A stretch of DNA of 64,000 nt from positions 372,001-436,000 of the forward strand of contig JAHHHT010000002.1 in NCBI GenBank assembly GCA_019359235.1, written 5' to 3'. Positions 45,680-54,771 of the stretch are shown piece by piece. This stretch comes from Oscillatoria princeps RMCB-10. GTDB taxonomy: Bacteria; Cyanobacteriota; Cyanobacteriia; Cyanobacteriales; Oscillatoriaceae. The stretch's first letter is position 1. Each line of letters opens with the position of its first letter. The notes under the pieces were generated by a model, which was not told where the DNA came from, did not search any database, and saw only the letters and a list, made by a program, of their open reading frames with translations. Made by a program: the position numbers and the translations under genes.

Positions 45680-46156
45680 TCAGGAAAGCAGTGTCCACTT
45701 GCTAAAAGTGGCAGCTTGCCCGCACATTTGATTCCGCTCATCTAAAACATTCCAGATGATGCCGTCTTCGACAAAGAAGCGCTTCCCCGTACTGGAGATT
45801 CGCACGCCCTGCCAGTTGCCAACGCCTTGGGTTTTCGTTTGAGTGAGGAGGCACTCACGCTCTGCCCGGTCTGCCGGCTCAGTTGTGTTACGAGAAGGCA
45901 GTTTGGTAAACTGCTCCCAATCTAGCTGCCACAGTTCAAGCGCCCGCCGGTTCCCGTAGTTGTAAATTGGGTTTTCTTCCATACTGTGGGAAGCCAGGAA
46001 AAAGGGAGCCTCAAACAAAGCCCGCGCTATTTCCACCGGCTCACCGTCAGCATCCAGCAGAACTTTGCCCGTCCAGTGCTGGAAGCTGCGCAACAGGCGC
46101 TGACTGTGGCGGATTACAGCTGAATCCTGCCAGGGAAATTGGGTGTCGTCACTCAT
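45680..46156 (-). CDS. MEKHLA-domain protein
   Basis: 158 residues, essentially one MEKHLA domain (PAS-related fold also found at the C-terminus of plant HD-ZIP III factors). Matching segments are ALFEAPFFLASHSMEENPIYNYGNRRALELW and the C-terminal RISSTGKRFFVEDGIIWNVLDE. In cyanobacteria these are usually stand-alone proteins of unknown function, presumed ligand-binding or sensory. ATG 46156 (MSDDTQFPWQ) is chosen; the frame extends 10 codons further but that N-terminus lacks family similarity. No partner gene is adjacent. Confidence 0.85.
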   Translation of the reverse strand: MSDDTQFPWQDSAVIRHSQRLLRSFQHWTGKVLLDADGEPVEIARALFEAPFFLASHSMEENPIYNYGNRRALELWQLDWEQFTKLPSRNTTEPADRAERECLLTQTKTQGVGNWQGVRISSTGKRFFVEDGIIWNVLDERNQMCGQAATFSKWTLLS

Positions 46157-47052
46157 AGGATTGAAAATTAGGGACTTCAAACGCATAAATTATCCCGCAA
46201 GCCGGTGAGCAAAATCACAGCAAGCGAGGTTCCAGAAACCGGCTTTCTTAAAGAAATTCGGTTTCTCAACACTGCAAGCTTATTTATGTCCACCTACTGA
46301 CTGTCCCAAGCACGTCACAGCTGGATTGGCTGGCGTCCCGTGGAGGTGGCTGACCCAACACTAGTCGCGCTGACACAGGGCGTCTGGTACAATCGAATCA
46401 ACCCCCACAACTACTTGCGATACTTTTGCCAAAGTCCACAATCTCCCCCCTGGACTGTTTAATGATGGTGGAAGCTGCCTCATTGCCATCCGCACCGGCA
46501 AGACTGCCAACTGGCAACAACAAAGGAGGGCCAAATCTCAGCATTCCCCCCTGTACGCGCCCAGTTGAAGCAGGCGGCACCCCTGACCTATTTCTTGAAG
46601 TTGTCCCCGGCGGTCAGCCTTTTGGCCCTCGCCCCACGCTACCGCTCTGGGGCAGCAACAGCTCGCCCGGAGGGGCTTTGTCAGAATTCCCTAACCTCCG
46701 CGCACGAGCCACTCTTCCACAGCCAACGCGCCAGTAGGGCAGTGCAAAAAATTTTTCCCTACCTGTCCGATCCATAGCTGCGATATCAAGGCACAATAGT
46801 ATAAGAAAAGCAAAACGGGAACAGCCCCCACGCCCACCAGTCCCCTCCGACTTCTCTCCCGCATACTTGACGCTGCACTCACTCGTTTTTCCTGAGAGTG
46901 CGGCGACCAGGGAATAACCGTTCAATAAGCAAGGGTGGTGAGTGAATGGTTTTCAATAAAATCAAACAAAAATCTATTTGTTTTTTTCCTATCAGGAGGG
47001 GGGTTAAGGCTATCCATTAAATCAGCGTTCCGCACAATTCTGCGATAAACTA
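46157..47052. other. Long intergenic region with one palindromic repeat
   Basis: About 900 bp upstream of both the MEKHLA gene and the sensor kinase. A degenerate GAAACCGGCTTTC/GAAATTCGGTTTC repeat is at 46234-46266. Open frames of about 100 codons exist (for example 46426-46737 on plus) but show no family features. AAACAAA/TTTGTTT (about 46966-46985) is a small AT-rich inverted repeat 70 bp before the kinase. Confidence 0.5.
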
Positions 47053-50000
47053 ATGAGCCATCTAAGTTTGCCCGGTCAAATTGTACTGCATTTGACTTGG
47101 CCGGGGGTATGCAGTATACTGCAAGTGCTACAAACGGCCCTAGCATCCAGTGGCCGGTTGCGGGCGTTAATGGCAGTCGGAGAGAATTTAGAGCTTTGTC
47201 AGAAGCTAGAGCAAATCTGGCATCAGACTTCCCAAAACACGCAGGACAGTCCGGGCAGCAGATGGCTTGTGGAACCGGCCACCGTTGGCTGTGCGGCGGA
47301 ACCGGCACGAACTCGCCAAGTAGAGAGCCGCGCGGCAGAGGTGCGATCGAGCGCCAGGGCGCTGCAGCTGATTCCCTTGGCTGGGGTGGAAGCGAGTTTG
47401 CTAATCTTAAGTCCTTGCCTGAATGTCTGGATTCAGATAGAGCCTGCCGTTGAAAGAAGCGATCTGGAAAGCAGAAGTATCAGTCAGCAAAATCCGCCTT
47501 CATCCTTGATGGCTGAAACTTCTGAGACAGCACCGGCGTGGCGAGTTGGCCTTATCTTCAATCCAGAAACAATTGCGCGGTTGCTAAGCGCCCCAGCAGT
47601 AGCTGCTGCTGCCCCCCATTGCTCCAACCTAGAGCCTGGGGAACTGGAGAGTCACGGGAACGTCCTGCGACGGTTGTGGGTGTTGCTGCTTCGGGTTGTG
47701 GGAGGGGATAGCCCTAAGGAGACAGGTAATGGGCAAGAGGTAACAGAAGAACCCAGCACCGGTATACCATCAGCGATTCGACCTTACCCCGTCAAACCAG
47801 CACCGGCAAAAAACTGGCTAGCACCGGGCCCTTCCAGCAAAAATCAGAAGTGGCCGGTGCCAGCTGACAGCAACTCCTCATCCGTGAATGGCAGCGCATC
47901 AGTTGCCAGCGGCACCCAGCACGCGCCAACCGGCAGCGAACTGTTTTGGGAAGCCCCGATTGGCATTGTCTGCGAGAGCTTGGATGGCGGTATCCTCAGC
48001 GCCAATCCAGCCTTTTGCCGCCTCACCGGCTACAGCGAAACCCAGCTGCGCCATTTAGATCGGCGTTCCATCACTCACCCAGAAGATTTCGCCGCTGAAA
48101 TGCGGCTGATTCAGCACATGCTCCAGGAGGGAGACAGACGCCAAACCAGGCGCAAGCGCTACCTGCGCGGCGACGGTTCGATTGTCTGGGCAGAAGCGGT
48201 GATCTCTTTGATTGGCGAAGAAGAAGAAGAAAGCTACCTGCTCACCTTTGTCACAGACCTGAGCGAACGCCAGCGAGCCGAGCTGGAAATCCAGCAGCGG
48301 CGCTCGCGGGAAGCCCTGCTCAGTGAAATTTCCGCTAAAATCCGCGACAGCTTCGTAAGCGAAGCGGGACGAGACAGCGACCATCTCGATGCCATTCTCC
48401 AAACAGCAGTCAAGCGACTCAGAGAAGCGCTGGATACAGACCGGGTTTTGGCTTACCAGCTGTTTGGCGATCGCAGTGGCGTCTGCGTCTCGGAAAACGT
48501 CAATCCCGTCTATCCGCCCATGCTCGGCCAGTCCTTCCCAGCAGAGTGCATTCCCCCGCCTTATCTGGAAGCCTATCGCTGCGGGCGTCTGTGGAGCGTG
48601 GACGACGTCCGCGCCGCCGGTCTGGCCGAGTGCCACGTGCAAATGCTAGACCAGGTGCGCGTGCGCAGCATGATGGCGGTGGCGATTCAGCGCACCGACG
48701 CCGCAGGGGAGCGCACGAGTGCCGGAACGTTCTCTCCCTCTCCTCTGTGGGGTTTGTTAGCCGTTCACCACTGCCACGCTCCCAGATGCTGGACGGCAGA
48801 CGAACAGCAACTCCTGCAAGCCGTGGCCAATCAGATAGCCATTGCCATTGAGCAAGCGAATCTCGTGCACCAGCTGCAAGCATACGCTCGCGAACTGGAA
48901 GACCGGGTTAGCCAGCGCACCCGCTCCCTGGAGCAATCCCTGCGATTTGAACAGCTGATCCGCCAGCTGACTGAAACCTTGCGCCAAGCGCTCGATGAAG
49001 ACCAAATGCTGGAAGCCGCTGTGGAAGGTCTGGGCAAGACCCTCGGCGTTGATGGCTGTTACGCCAGTCTGTTCGACGACCGGCTAGAAGTCCTAGAGGT
49101 GCGATACCAGCACCTGAGCAGCACCCTGGGGTTCGCCAAATCCCTTGTGGGAGAGCGCTTTTCTGTGCGAGATTGGCCCAGCCCAGTTCGGGAGCGGGTG
49201 TTTGCAGGTGCTACCTGCGTTCAGAGCGTCCCCATCGAGCTTTCCTTGAACCTGCGGCAGGCTCTAGAAACCTCTCACGTGCGCGGGCCCTCGCCCTCAC
49301 CTTCTTCTGGCGTCGTCTGGCAGGCTCACTGTCCTATCTCCGACGACAGAGGGCTGATTGGTGTCCTGGCGGTGTTTCACGCCTGCCCCCGCAGCTTCGA
49401 GCCGGCTGAGCTCGAACTCCTCAAACAGGTGGCTTCCCAGTGCGCGATCGCCATCCGTCAAGCCCGCCTCTACCGCGAAGAGCACCAGCAGCGCCTCAGC
49501 GCTGAATACTTCCGCCTATTCCTGGAACAGTCTGCCAACGTGTTTGTGGAATACGACCGGCAGTTGCGCTACCTTTCGATCAACCCAGCTGGGGCATCCC
49601 TGCTAGGCCGGCGGCAGGCTGAGATTATTGGCAAAACCAACCGCGAGTTAATCGGAGCCCAAGCCGATACCATTGAACCGTTAATCCGTCAAGTGTTCGA
49701 CACCGGCCAAAAAGTAGTTGCCAATCACGACGTTTCCACCGCCACCGGCACCCGAACCTTTGAAACTGTTTACGCACCGATCTCAGACGCCTCTGGCACC
49801 ATTTGTCGCGTGATCGGCATTGGCTCTGACGTCACCGAAGTCAGACAGCAGTGGCAGATGCTGCAAGAACAAAATCACAAGCTAGCCGCAATCAACCGTC
49901 TCAAAGAGGAATTCCTCGCCAACACCAGCCACGAACTGCGCACCCCCTTGACCGCCATTCTCGGCTTTTCCAGCGTCCTGCTCGAGGAATCCTTCGGCGA

Positions 50001-50691
50001 ACTCAACCCCAAACAAAAACTTTACGTTGACCGCATCTGCAGCAGCGGACAGCACTTGTTAGAACTGATCAACGACATTCTCGACCTGTCTCGCATCGAG
50101 GCCAATCGCCTGGAACTGGAATACCAGCTCGTGTTTATCCAAGATATCTGTGAGAGCGCCATCGGCTTGATCCACGAGCGGCTGACCAACCAAGGCTTAA
50201 CACTAGAGGTGGACGTAGATCCCGATTTGGACTACCTGATCTGCGATCCCCGCCGGCTCAAACAAATGCTGTTGAATTTGCTCTCCAACGCTATCAAGTT
50301 TACCCCACAGGGAACCGTTGGCTTGAAAATCTACCGCACCCGCACGCCTGCCGGCAGCCACGGGGCCTGTCACGTCCCCACGCCTGAGATGATTCACTTT
50401 CAGGTTTGGGACACCGGCATCGGCATTGATGAAGCCGACCAACTCCGCCTTTTCTCTCCCTTCTCCCAGATCGACTCGTCTCTGTCCCGCCAGTACCAGG
50501 GAACGGGGCTTGGCTTGGCGATCGTGAGAAAGTTGGCCGAAATCCTCGGCGGCTCAATTACTCTGGAGTCCAGTATCGGTAAGGGGTCGCGCTTTACGAT
50601 TTCCTTGCCCCTCTACCAATCGCCCGATATGTTACCTGCCGGAAACACTATTCCTCCCCACAGTTTCCACCTGCTGCCCGAACGAGGGTGA
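47053..50691 (+). CDS. PAS-GAF-GAF-PAS sensor histidine kinase with cyanobacteriochrome-like GAF
   Basis: 1212 residues, no response-receiver domain. Order: N-terminal region of unclear fold (1-290); PAS (about 297-420, SANPAFCRLTGYSETQL); GAF1 (about 445-615); GAF2 (about 655-815); PAS (818-930); HisKA with NTSHELRTPLTAILGFSSVL (His960); HATPase_c with NLLSNAIKF, DTGIGI and GTGLGLAIVRKL. GAF1 reads RVLAYQLFGDRSGVCVSE...GRLWSVDDVRAAGLAECHVQML, the pattern of bilin-binding cyanobacteriochromes: Cys527 with His528 at the canonical site, and Cys499 (AECI) at the place of the DXCF cysteine. GAF2 lacks these. ATG 47053. No cognate regulator is adjacent; the Crp-type gene downstream faces it. Confidence 0.9.
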   Translation: MSHLSLPGQIVLHLTWPGVCSILQVLQTALASSGRLRALMAVGENLELCQKLEQIWHQTSQNTQDSPGSRWLVEPATVGCAAEPARTRQVESRAAEVRSSARALQLIPLAGVEASLLILSPCLNVWIQIEPAVERSDLESRSISQQNPPSSLMAETSETAPAWRVGLIFNPETIARLLSAPAVAAAAPHCSNLEPGELESHGNVLRRLWVLLLRVVGGDSPKETGNGQEVTEEPSTGIPSAIRPYPVKPAPAKNWLAPGPSSKNQKWPVPADSNSSSVNGSASVASGTQHAPTGSELFWEAPIGIVCESLDGGILSANPAFCRLTGYSETQLRHLDRRSITHPEDFAAEMRLIQHMLQEGDRRQTRRKRYLRGDGSIVWAEAVISLIGEEEEESYLLTFVTDLSERQRAELEIQQRRSREALLSEISAKIRDSFVSEAGRDSDHLDAILQTAVKRLREALDTDRVLAYQLFGDRSGVCVSENVNPVYPPMLGQSFPAECIPPPYLEAYRCGRLWSVDDVRAAGLAECHVQMLDQVRVRSMMAVAIQRTDAAGERTSAGTFSPSPLWGLLAVHHCHAPRCWTADEQQLLQAVANQIAIAIEQANLVHQLQAYARELEDRVSQRTRSLEQSLRFEQLIRQLTETLRQALDEDQMLEAAVEGLGKTLGVDGCYASLFDDRLEVLEVRYQHLSSTLGFAKSLVGERFSVRDWPSPVRERVFAGATCVQSVPIELSLNLRQALETSHVRGPSPSPSSGVVWQAHCPISDDRGLIGVLAVFHACPRSFEPAELELLKQVASQCAIAIRQARLYREEHQQRLSAEYFRLFLEQSANVFVEYDRQLRYLSINPAGASLLGRRQAEIIGKTNRELIGAQADTIEPLIRQVFDTGQKVVANHDVSTATGTRTFETVYAPISDASGTICRVIGIGSDVTEVRQQWQMLQEQNHKLAAINRLKEEFLANTSHELRTPLTAILGFSSVLLEESFGELNPKQKLYVDRICSSGQHLLELINDILDLSRIEANRLELEYQLVFIQDICESAIGLIHERLTNQGLTLEVDVDPDLDYLICDPRRLKQMLLNLLSNAIKFTPQGTVGLKIYRTRTPAGSHGACHVPTPEMIHFQVWDTGIGIDEADQLRLFSPFSQIDSSLSRQYQGTGLGLAIVRKLAEILGGSITLESSIGKGSRFTISLPLYQSPDMLPAGNTIPPHSFHLLPERG

Positions 50692-50978
50692 AGGATAGCG
50701 CCTCAAATCTCATAAACCCGGTTTCTTTTGGCTTTCCCCCCGACAAATTGGTCAATACCTGCAGAGAAACCCGGTTTCTTAATCTCGATTTTAATACCAT
50801 ACCTGCACTCTCTAGCGGTTATAATTTAGACTATAAAAAAAACCGCCAAGACGCCATAGACGCGCAAGCGGCTTCCCGCAGGGTAGAACGCCAAGGGAAG
50901 AAAAGAGAGAGGTTCGCACAAATCATTTATAAATGCTATAGTAGGTTTGTTCAAACATAACGTCTCTCCCTTCTTTCT
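50692..50978. repeat. Convergent intergenic region with two GAAACCCGGTTTC copies
   Basis: AAACCCGGTTTCTT occurs directly repeated at about 50714-50727 and 50767-50780. Nothing else is recognised before the end of the Crp/Fnr gene. Confidence 0.6.
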
Positions 50979-51671
50979 TCAGACTTCCGACTTGCGAACA
51001 TCCCCAGGCAAACAGATAAGATGATCGCCGTAAATCTCAATCAGCCCTTTGGAACGCAATTTGCCCATCAAGCGGGTCACGGTAACGCGCGTCGAACCAA
51101 TGGCGCTGCCAATTTGCGCGTGGGTCAGCGACCAAGGCAGGCAGTAACCGCGTTCTGTGCGCTGACCGTATTCTTCTATCAGCAGGGTGAGAAACCCCAA
51201 GAGCCGGTCAATCGTGCGCCGCTGCCCCAGCGTGGCCAGCCACAGCAGTTTGCGCTGGTGCTGGTAGCGAAACGCATCCAATATCTCCCGCCGGAAGTGG
51301 GGCCAGTTGTCTAAGTCGTGCCAGTACATCCACAGCACCGTGCTTTCGTCAACATGAGCGTAAGCCTGGAGCGCCACCGGTGATTGGCCCACAATTTCAA
51401 ACGGCTGGCCGGCACCGACGAAGCCCAAAAAGGTTTCTTCCGATCCGATCTCGCTTGAGTCAGACTTCGACTGGCCGGCTGCGGCCACAATCTGGCCTGT
51501 CCCCACCAGCCGCACAGCACCCCGCTGCACCAAATACACCAGCTCGGGGCGGGCTGGAATCCGCTCGTCTTTGCTAAAAGTGCGACAGCGGTAGTGTTCC
51601 TGAGCCCAGTCTAGAATCCGTTGCCAAGTTAAAAAGGGCCTTGTGACTTCTGAATGTAAGGATGTGTGCAT
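50979..51671 (-). CDS. Crp/Fnr-family transcriptional regulator
   Basis: 230 residues: N-terminal cyclic-nucleotide-binding-like beta-roll (LVYLVQRGAVRLVG, FLGFVGAGQPFEIVG), dimerisation helix (RRTIDRLLGFLTLLIEEYGQ), and a winged helix-turn-helix with LTHAQIGSAIGSTRVTVTRLMGKL as the DNA-reading region. The phosphate-binding cassette of true cAMP receptors is not evident, so the effector is unknown; the N-terminus also lacks Fnr cysteines. ATG 51671 (MHTSLHSEVT) is chosen, because the open frame upstream to 51824 is only the translated GGGCATCGG repeat. It converges with the sensor kinase. Confidence 0.88.
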   Translation of the reverse strand: MHTSLHSEVTRPFLTWQRILDWAQEHYRCRTFSKDERIPARPELVYLVQRGAVRLVGTGQIVAAAGQSKSDSSEIGSEETFLGFVGAGQPFEIVGQSPVALQAYAHVDESTVLWMYWHDLDNWPHFRREILDAFRYQHQRKLLWLATLGQRRTIDRLLGFLTLLIEEYGQRTERGYCLPWSLTHAQIGSAIGSTRVTVTRLMGKLRSKGLIEIYGDHLICLPGDVRKSEV

Positions 51672-51695
51672 AGCAAAGGGCGGAACGCAGATAAG

Positions 51696-51785
51696 GGCAT
51701 TGGGGATTGGGCATTGGCCATCGGGCATTGGGCATCGGGCATCGGGCGTTCGGGCATCGGGCGTTCGGGTATTGGGCATTGGCAA
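51696..51785. repeat. GGGCATCGGG-type microsatellite
   Basis: Roughly ten slipped units of GGGCAT(C/T) interspersed with GGGCGTTC. Open in the minus frame as PMPDARTPDAR-type residues, a common false extension of cyanobacterial genes. Confidence 0.8.
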
Positions 51786-52219
51786 TTTCCCCCGCCTCCC
51801 TTGCTCCCCTACCTCACCCCTCACCCCTCACCCCTAACCATCGCCCGATACCGGCTTGTAATTGCGGCAGTTCAAGGAGATGATATGAAGTCTCGGTTCA
51901 GTGCCCTTGAAAATCCGACTCGCTCGGTTTTATCTCTGTTATATAGGTTTTATTTATATGTCCTGCTGCCACATTCAAGGTATCAAAGAATACTTCTACG
52001 TTCTGGAAATTTTTCAGGATTTTTAGCTTTAATCCGGTATTCCACCGGCGGCGCAAACCCTCAGCGTGCTGCCTTCAGCCATCTTTCCGCGCTGGATATC
52101 CGTTGTAACAATTTTTTTAAGCTCATACCCTGACCTGTTCACACACCCATTGACTGAGCTTTACAGAAGCTCGGCACTCAAGTAGTTTAAACTAATTAAA
52201 CGGATATTGCCAAAGGTGC

Positions 52220-52231
52220 GGAGGAGCGCAG
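52220..52231 (+). promoter_or_regulatory. Ribosome binding site that decides a GTG start
   Basis: GGAGGAG ends five bases before GTG 52232. Confidence 0.65.
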
Positions 52232-53113
52232 GTGAAGGTAGGTTTATCAGCCGCACAATCCCCAGCCATCAAGCTGCTACTGTTGGGTCAGCTACAAGAG
52301 GCTCTCAGTATATACGCCACAGCGCCTGGAACAGTTGAGTCTCTGAAGGCCATTCCCTTGCACCGGCCTAAAGATCCCGCTCGCATTCTCTACATTTCGG
52401 CGCTGCCGCTCTCTATGGCCCAAATCTGCCACCGGCCCGCCACCGACATCGCAGCAGAACTCGCGGCTCATTTGCAAGAAAAGAAACCCGCCAGTGTCAG
52501 TGACGCCGGTCAGCCGCCCCTGCATGCCGGTGATCTAGAAATTGCCGTCGCCGCTGTCCCTCCCGGCTGGCTTCATTTCCAGCTCACCGAGCCCGGTTTG
52601 GCCAACTGGTTGCAATTCCTAACTCAGCTCCCAGTTCTGGGGGAGTTGCCCCAGCCAGAGAGCCCGCCCCAACTTTCGTGTGACCCAGCTAGCCGGTTTC
52701 CCGCACAGTACGCCAGCGCTCGCTGCTGTTCCCTGTTGCGTTTAGCCCACCGGGAGGGCTTGCTGGCGCTGGCGCAGCCACACTGGCACGCTATCGCACC
52801 GGCTCCCTTTCCCTGGCTGGATACTGAGGCGCACCCCATCACCCTGCGGCTGGCGCATCCCGCCGAGCGCCGCCTGATTTCCCAACTCGTGGCGGCGCTC
52901 GACGCCTCCGAGACGCCGGCAGATTGCCTGAAGTTGGCCACTGCCGTCAGTCAAGCCTTTGAGAACTTCTACAGCGCCTGTCGCATTTGGGGAGAGGTCA
53001 AAACCGAATCGCCCAAACTCGCTCAGGCGAGACTGGGGCTGATTCTGGCCACTCTCTCCGCGCTGCGATTGCTGCTCTACCGGCTTGGCGTCCCAGCGCC
53101 GGATGAATTATAA
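52232..53113 (+). CDS. DALR anticodon-binding-domain protein (ArgS paralogue without catalytic core)
   Basis: 293 residues. The C-terminal half (RLAHPAERRLISQLVAALDA through LRLLLYRLGVPAPDEL) is a DALR domain, the all-helical anticodon-binding domain of class Ia arginyl-tRNA synthetases; QAFENFYSACRI is its typical segment. The N-terminal half (VAAVPPGWLHFQLTEPGLANWLQFL) recalls the ArgS N-terminal domain, but there is no HIGH or KMSKS motif, so it cannot aminoacylate. Such proteins are conserved in cyanobacteria with unknown role; tRNA binding is an inference. GTG 52232 is backed by GGAGGAG. Length lies far below ArgS (about 580 aa) by loss of the middle, not by truncation. Confidence 0.85.
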   Translation: MKVGLSAAQSPAIKLLLLGQLQEALSIYATAPGTVESLKAIPLHRPKDPARILYISALPLSMAQICHRPATDIAAELAAHLQEKKPASVSDAGQPPLHAGDLEIAVAAVPPGWLHFQLTEPGLANWLQFLTQLPVLGELPQPESPPQLSCDPASRFPAQYASARCCSLLRLAHREGLLALAQPHWHAIAPAPFPWLDTEAHPITLRLAHPAERRLISQLVAALDASETPADCLKLATAVSQAFENFYSACRIWGEVKTESPKLAQARLGLILATLSALRLLLYRLGVPAPDEL

Positions 53114-53435
53114 ATTATCAATGATTAATTCTTATTTAAAATTCCTTATTCATAATTCCTAATTAACTGTCGGCGTCCCTCCGCCGCCGCAACTTCTGTA
53201 TTCGATCCCCGACCTGTGGGGCTTCCAGCCTCTCCCGATCCCCCATTTGTTGAGGGCTGCCAAGGATTTAAGCCATTCCTCAGGCGAGCCAGCAAAAAAA
53301 AAGTTATGAAAATTTAACGAAAGGGGGTGACAAAATCGGATCGCCTCCTGTATAGTTTGACTTGTGTGAGGAGCGAACCAGTTAGGGCACCGAGACGAAA
53401 CACGGCCAGTCGTCGGTGCCCTTTCTGATGCGCAC
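53114..53435. other. Convergent intergenic region with a GGGCACCGA hairpin
   Basis: AT-rich start, then AGGGCACCGA (53384-53393) and TCGGTGCCCT (53413-53422), perfect 10-bp arms with a 19-base loop, followed by TTCT. It is downstream of both facing genes and is the likely terminator, possibly bidirectional. Nothing else is seen. Confidence 0.55.
53384..53426 (+). terminator. Probable terminator hairpin of the DALR gene
   Basis: Perfect 10-bp stem AGGGCACCGA/TCGGTGCCCT followed by a short T-rich end (CCCTTTCT). The stem is strong; the T-tract is weak. Confidence 0.5.
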
Positions 53436-54302
53436 TTACAGCAAAAATTCTTCGATCGCCGCCGCCGCCCCATCTTTGTCCACGCTGGGCGCTATCCAGC
53501 AGGCCACGGCTTGAACGCCGGCAGGGGCATTGCCCATCGCCACGCCGGTGCCGGCATAAGCGAGCATCTCCACATCGTTAAAATTGTCCCCAATGGCCAT
53601 CACATTGGCCGGCGACAGCCCCAGAAGCTCTTCCGCCAGGTAGCGCACCGCCGTACCTTTATTCACCGCTGGGTGGGCGGCTTCAAAAAAGGTGGCCACT
53701 GATGTGGTCATGTAAAGCTCTGCTGGGGTGTAGCGCCGGCGCAAGTTACCCAGCAGACTGTCAATCACAGCGACATCGTCGCAGAGGGCTAGAATTTTCG
53801 TCGGTTCGGCGGTGAGGAATTGGCGCAAGTCCCCCACCGGCACCGGCTCGACGCCGGTGCGCTCCCCGTAAGCTTTTGAGGCGGGAGTGATTTCGCGGAC
53901 GTAGAGCCGGTCGTTGAGATAAACGTGGACAGAAAGCACTGAACGCAGTTCAGGCTCCTCAAAGTGTTCCAGCAGCTGCTTCGCCAGGTGGTGGGAAACC
54001 GGCTTGTGCCGGTGAACGCGCCCGGTGGCGGGATCTTGGATCAGCGCTCCCTGGTAGCATGTCAGTGGCAGAGTTGAGCCAATCGCCTGATGGAAGCGCA
54101 GCGCCGAACGGTACATCCGACCGGTGGCGAGGGCGACCTGGATGCCTTTTGCCTGCGCCGCCTGAATCGCTCGCAGCACCGGCTCGCTGATTTGATTGGA
54201 CTCGCCGGCTATTGTTCCATCAATATCGAGGACTAAGAGTCGAATGTCTGGGGTGCCGGTGGTGCCGGTGGATTGGTTAGCCACAGCTGCTGTCTGCATC
54301 AT
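53436..54302 (-). CDS. Cof-type HAD-IIB phosphatase
   Basis: 288-residue haloacid-dehalogenase-superfamily hydrolase with a C2b cap, acting on small phosphorylated metabolites. Motif I is LLVLDIDGTIAGE (nucleophile Asp), motif II ALATGRMYRS, motif III in the K-containing AVNKGTAVRYL, and motif IV MAIGDNFNDVEMLAYAG. All catalytic motifs are intact. Two consecutive ATGs (54302 and 54299) follow AAGGAAAAG. The first ~18 residues are Thr/Gly-rich and probably disordered. Substrates of this family are promiscuous and cannot be inferred. The next gene region on the plus strand diverges from it. Confidence 0.9.
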   Translation of the reverse strand: MMQTAAVANQSTGTTGTPDIRLLVLDIDGTIAGESNQISEPVLRAIQAAQAKGIQVALATGRMYRSALRFHQAIGSTLPLTCYQGALIQDPATGRVHRHKPVSHHLAKQLLEHFEEPELRSVLSVHVYLNDRLYVREITPASKAYGERTGVEPVPVGDLRQFLTAEPTKILALCDDVAVIDSLLGNLRRRYTPAELYMTTSVATFFEAAHPAVNKGTAVRYLAEELLGLSPANVMAIGDNFNDVEMLAYAGTGVAMGNAPAGVQAVACWIAPSVDKDGAAAAIEEFLL

Positions 54303-54771
54303 CTTTTCCTTCGTTCAGCCTGCGAGTTCTTCCCCACTAATTTAACCGTGGCTGTGTCCCACCGGCTTGGATTGGCCCCCACGGGGGGTGGGGGACTCAC
54401 CCACGCGCATCACCTGAGCTGTTGCGCATTTAATTTTTGCTATCCATCTCTATCCACCGTTCCCGGGCACCCTGCGGGAAGCCTTCTGCTAGAGCCTTTA
54501 AATGCTTCTATGGATGCTATTTACCCTTTCTATAATAAGCATATTAAAAGCGCAACAGCTCACACATTTACCTGCAGGCTTCACCTGCAGGCTTCACCTA
54601 CAGGGATCGCCTGCAGGCATCCCCTGCGAATTCACCAACGAATTCACCAACGAATTCACCTGCTGGCATCCCCTGCTGGCATCCCCTGCTGGCACCACCT
54701 GGGAATTCACCAACGAATTCACCAACAGTTCACGCACAAAATTACCCACGCCCCACCCACAAAATTACGCT
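54303..54771. repeat. Region with CTGCAG and GAATTC direct repeats
   Basis: 54571-54737 is a patchwork of short direct repeats: CACCTGCAGGCTT, CATCCCCTGCTGG and GAATTCACCAAC (five GAATTC sites, three CTGCAG sites). It is in frame with the DUF4114 gene and might be read as its N-terminus, but the residues it would encode ([19 protein letters not shown]) look non-native. The HAD gene promoter should also be here. Confidence 0.7.

Larger units (their letters stand above)
51672..52231. other. Divergent intergenic region with a short GC-rich tandem repeat
   Basis: 51696-51785 is an irregular tandem array of 7-10-bp units such as GGGCATT, GGGCATC and GGGCGTTC, 25 bp before the crp-like start, where its promoter should be. 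The rest (51786-52231) has no gene; AGTTTAAACTAATTAAAC lies at about 52182-52201, just before the GTG start of the DALR gene. Confidence 0.65.

Noticed and set aside
46426-46737. Open frame of 103 codons between the MEKHLA and sensor-kinase genes
   Set aside because: No ribosome site, no recognisable family, composition like non-coding DNA in this window.
50688-50960. Open frame after the sensor kinase
   Set aside because: Runs through two GAAACCCGGTTTC repeats and has no domain features.
54502-54770. Native N-terminus of the DUF4114 protein
   Set aside because: The residues come from the CTGCAG/GAATTC repeat patch and include no signal peptide or family similarity; the true start seems lost or further from this frame.
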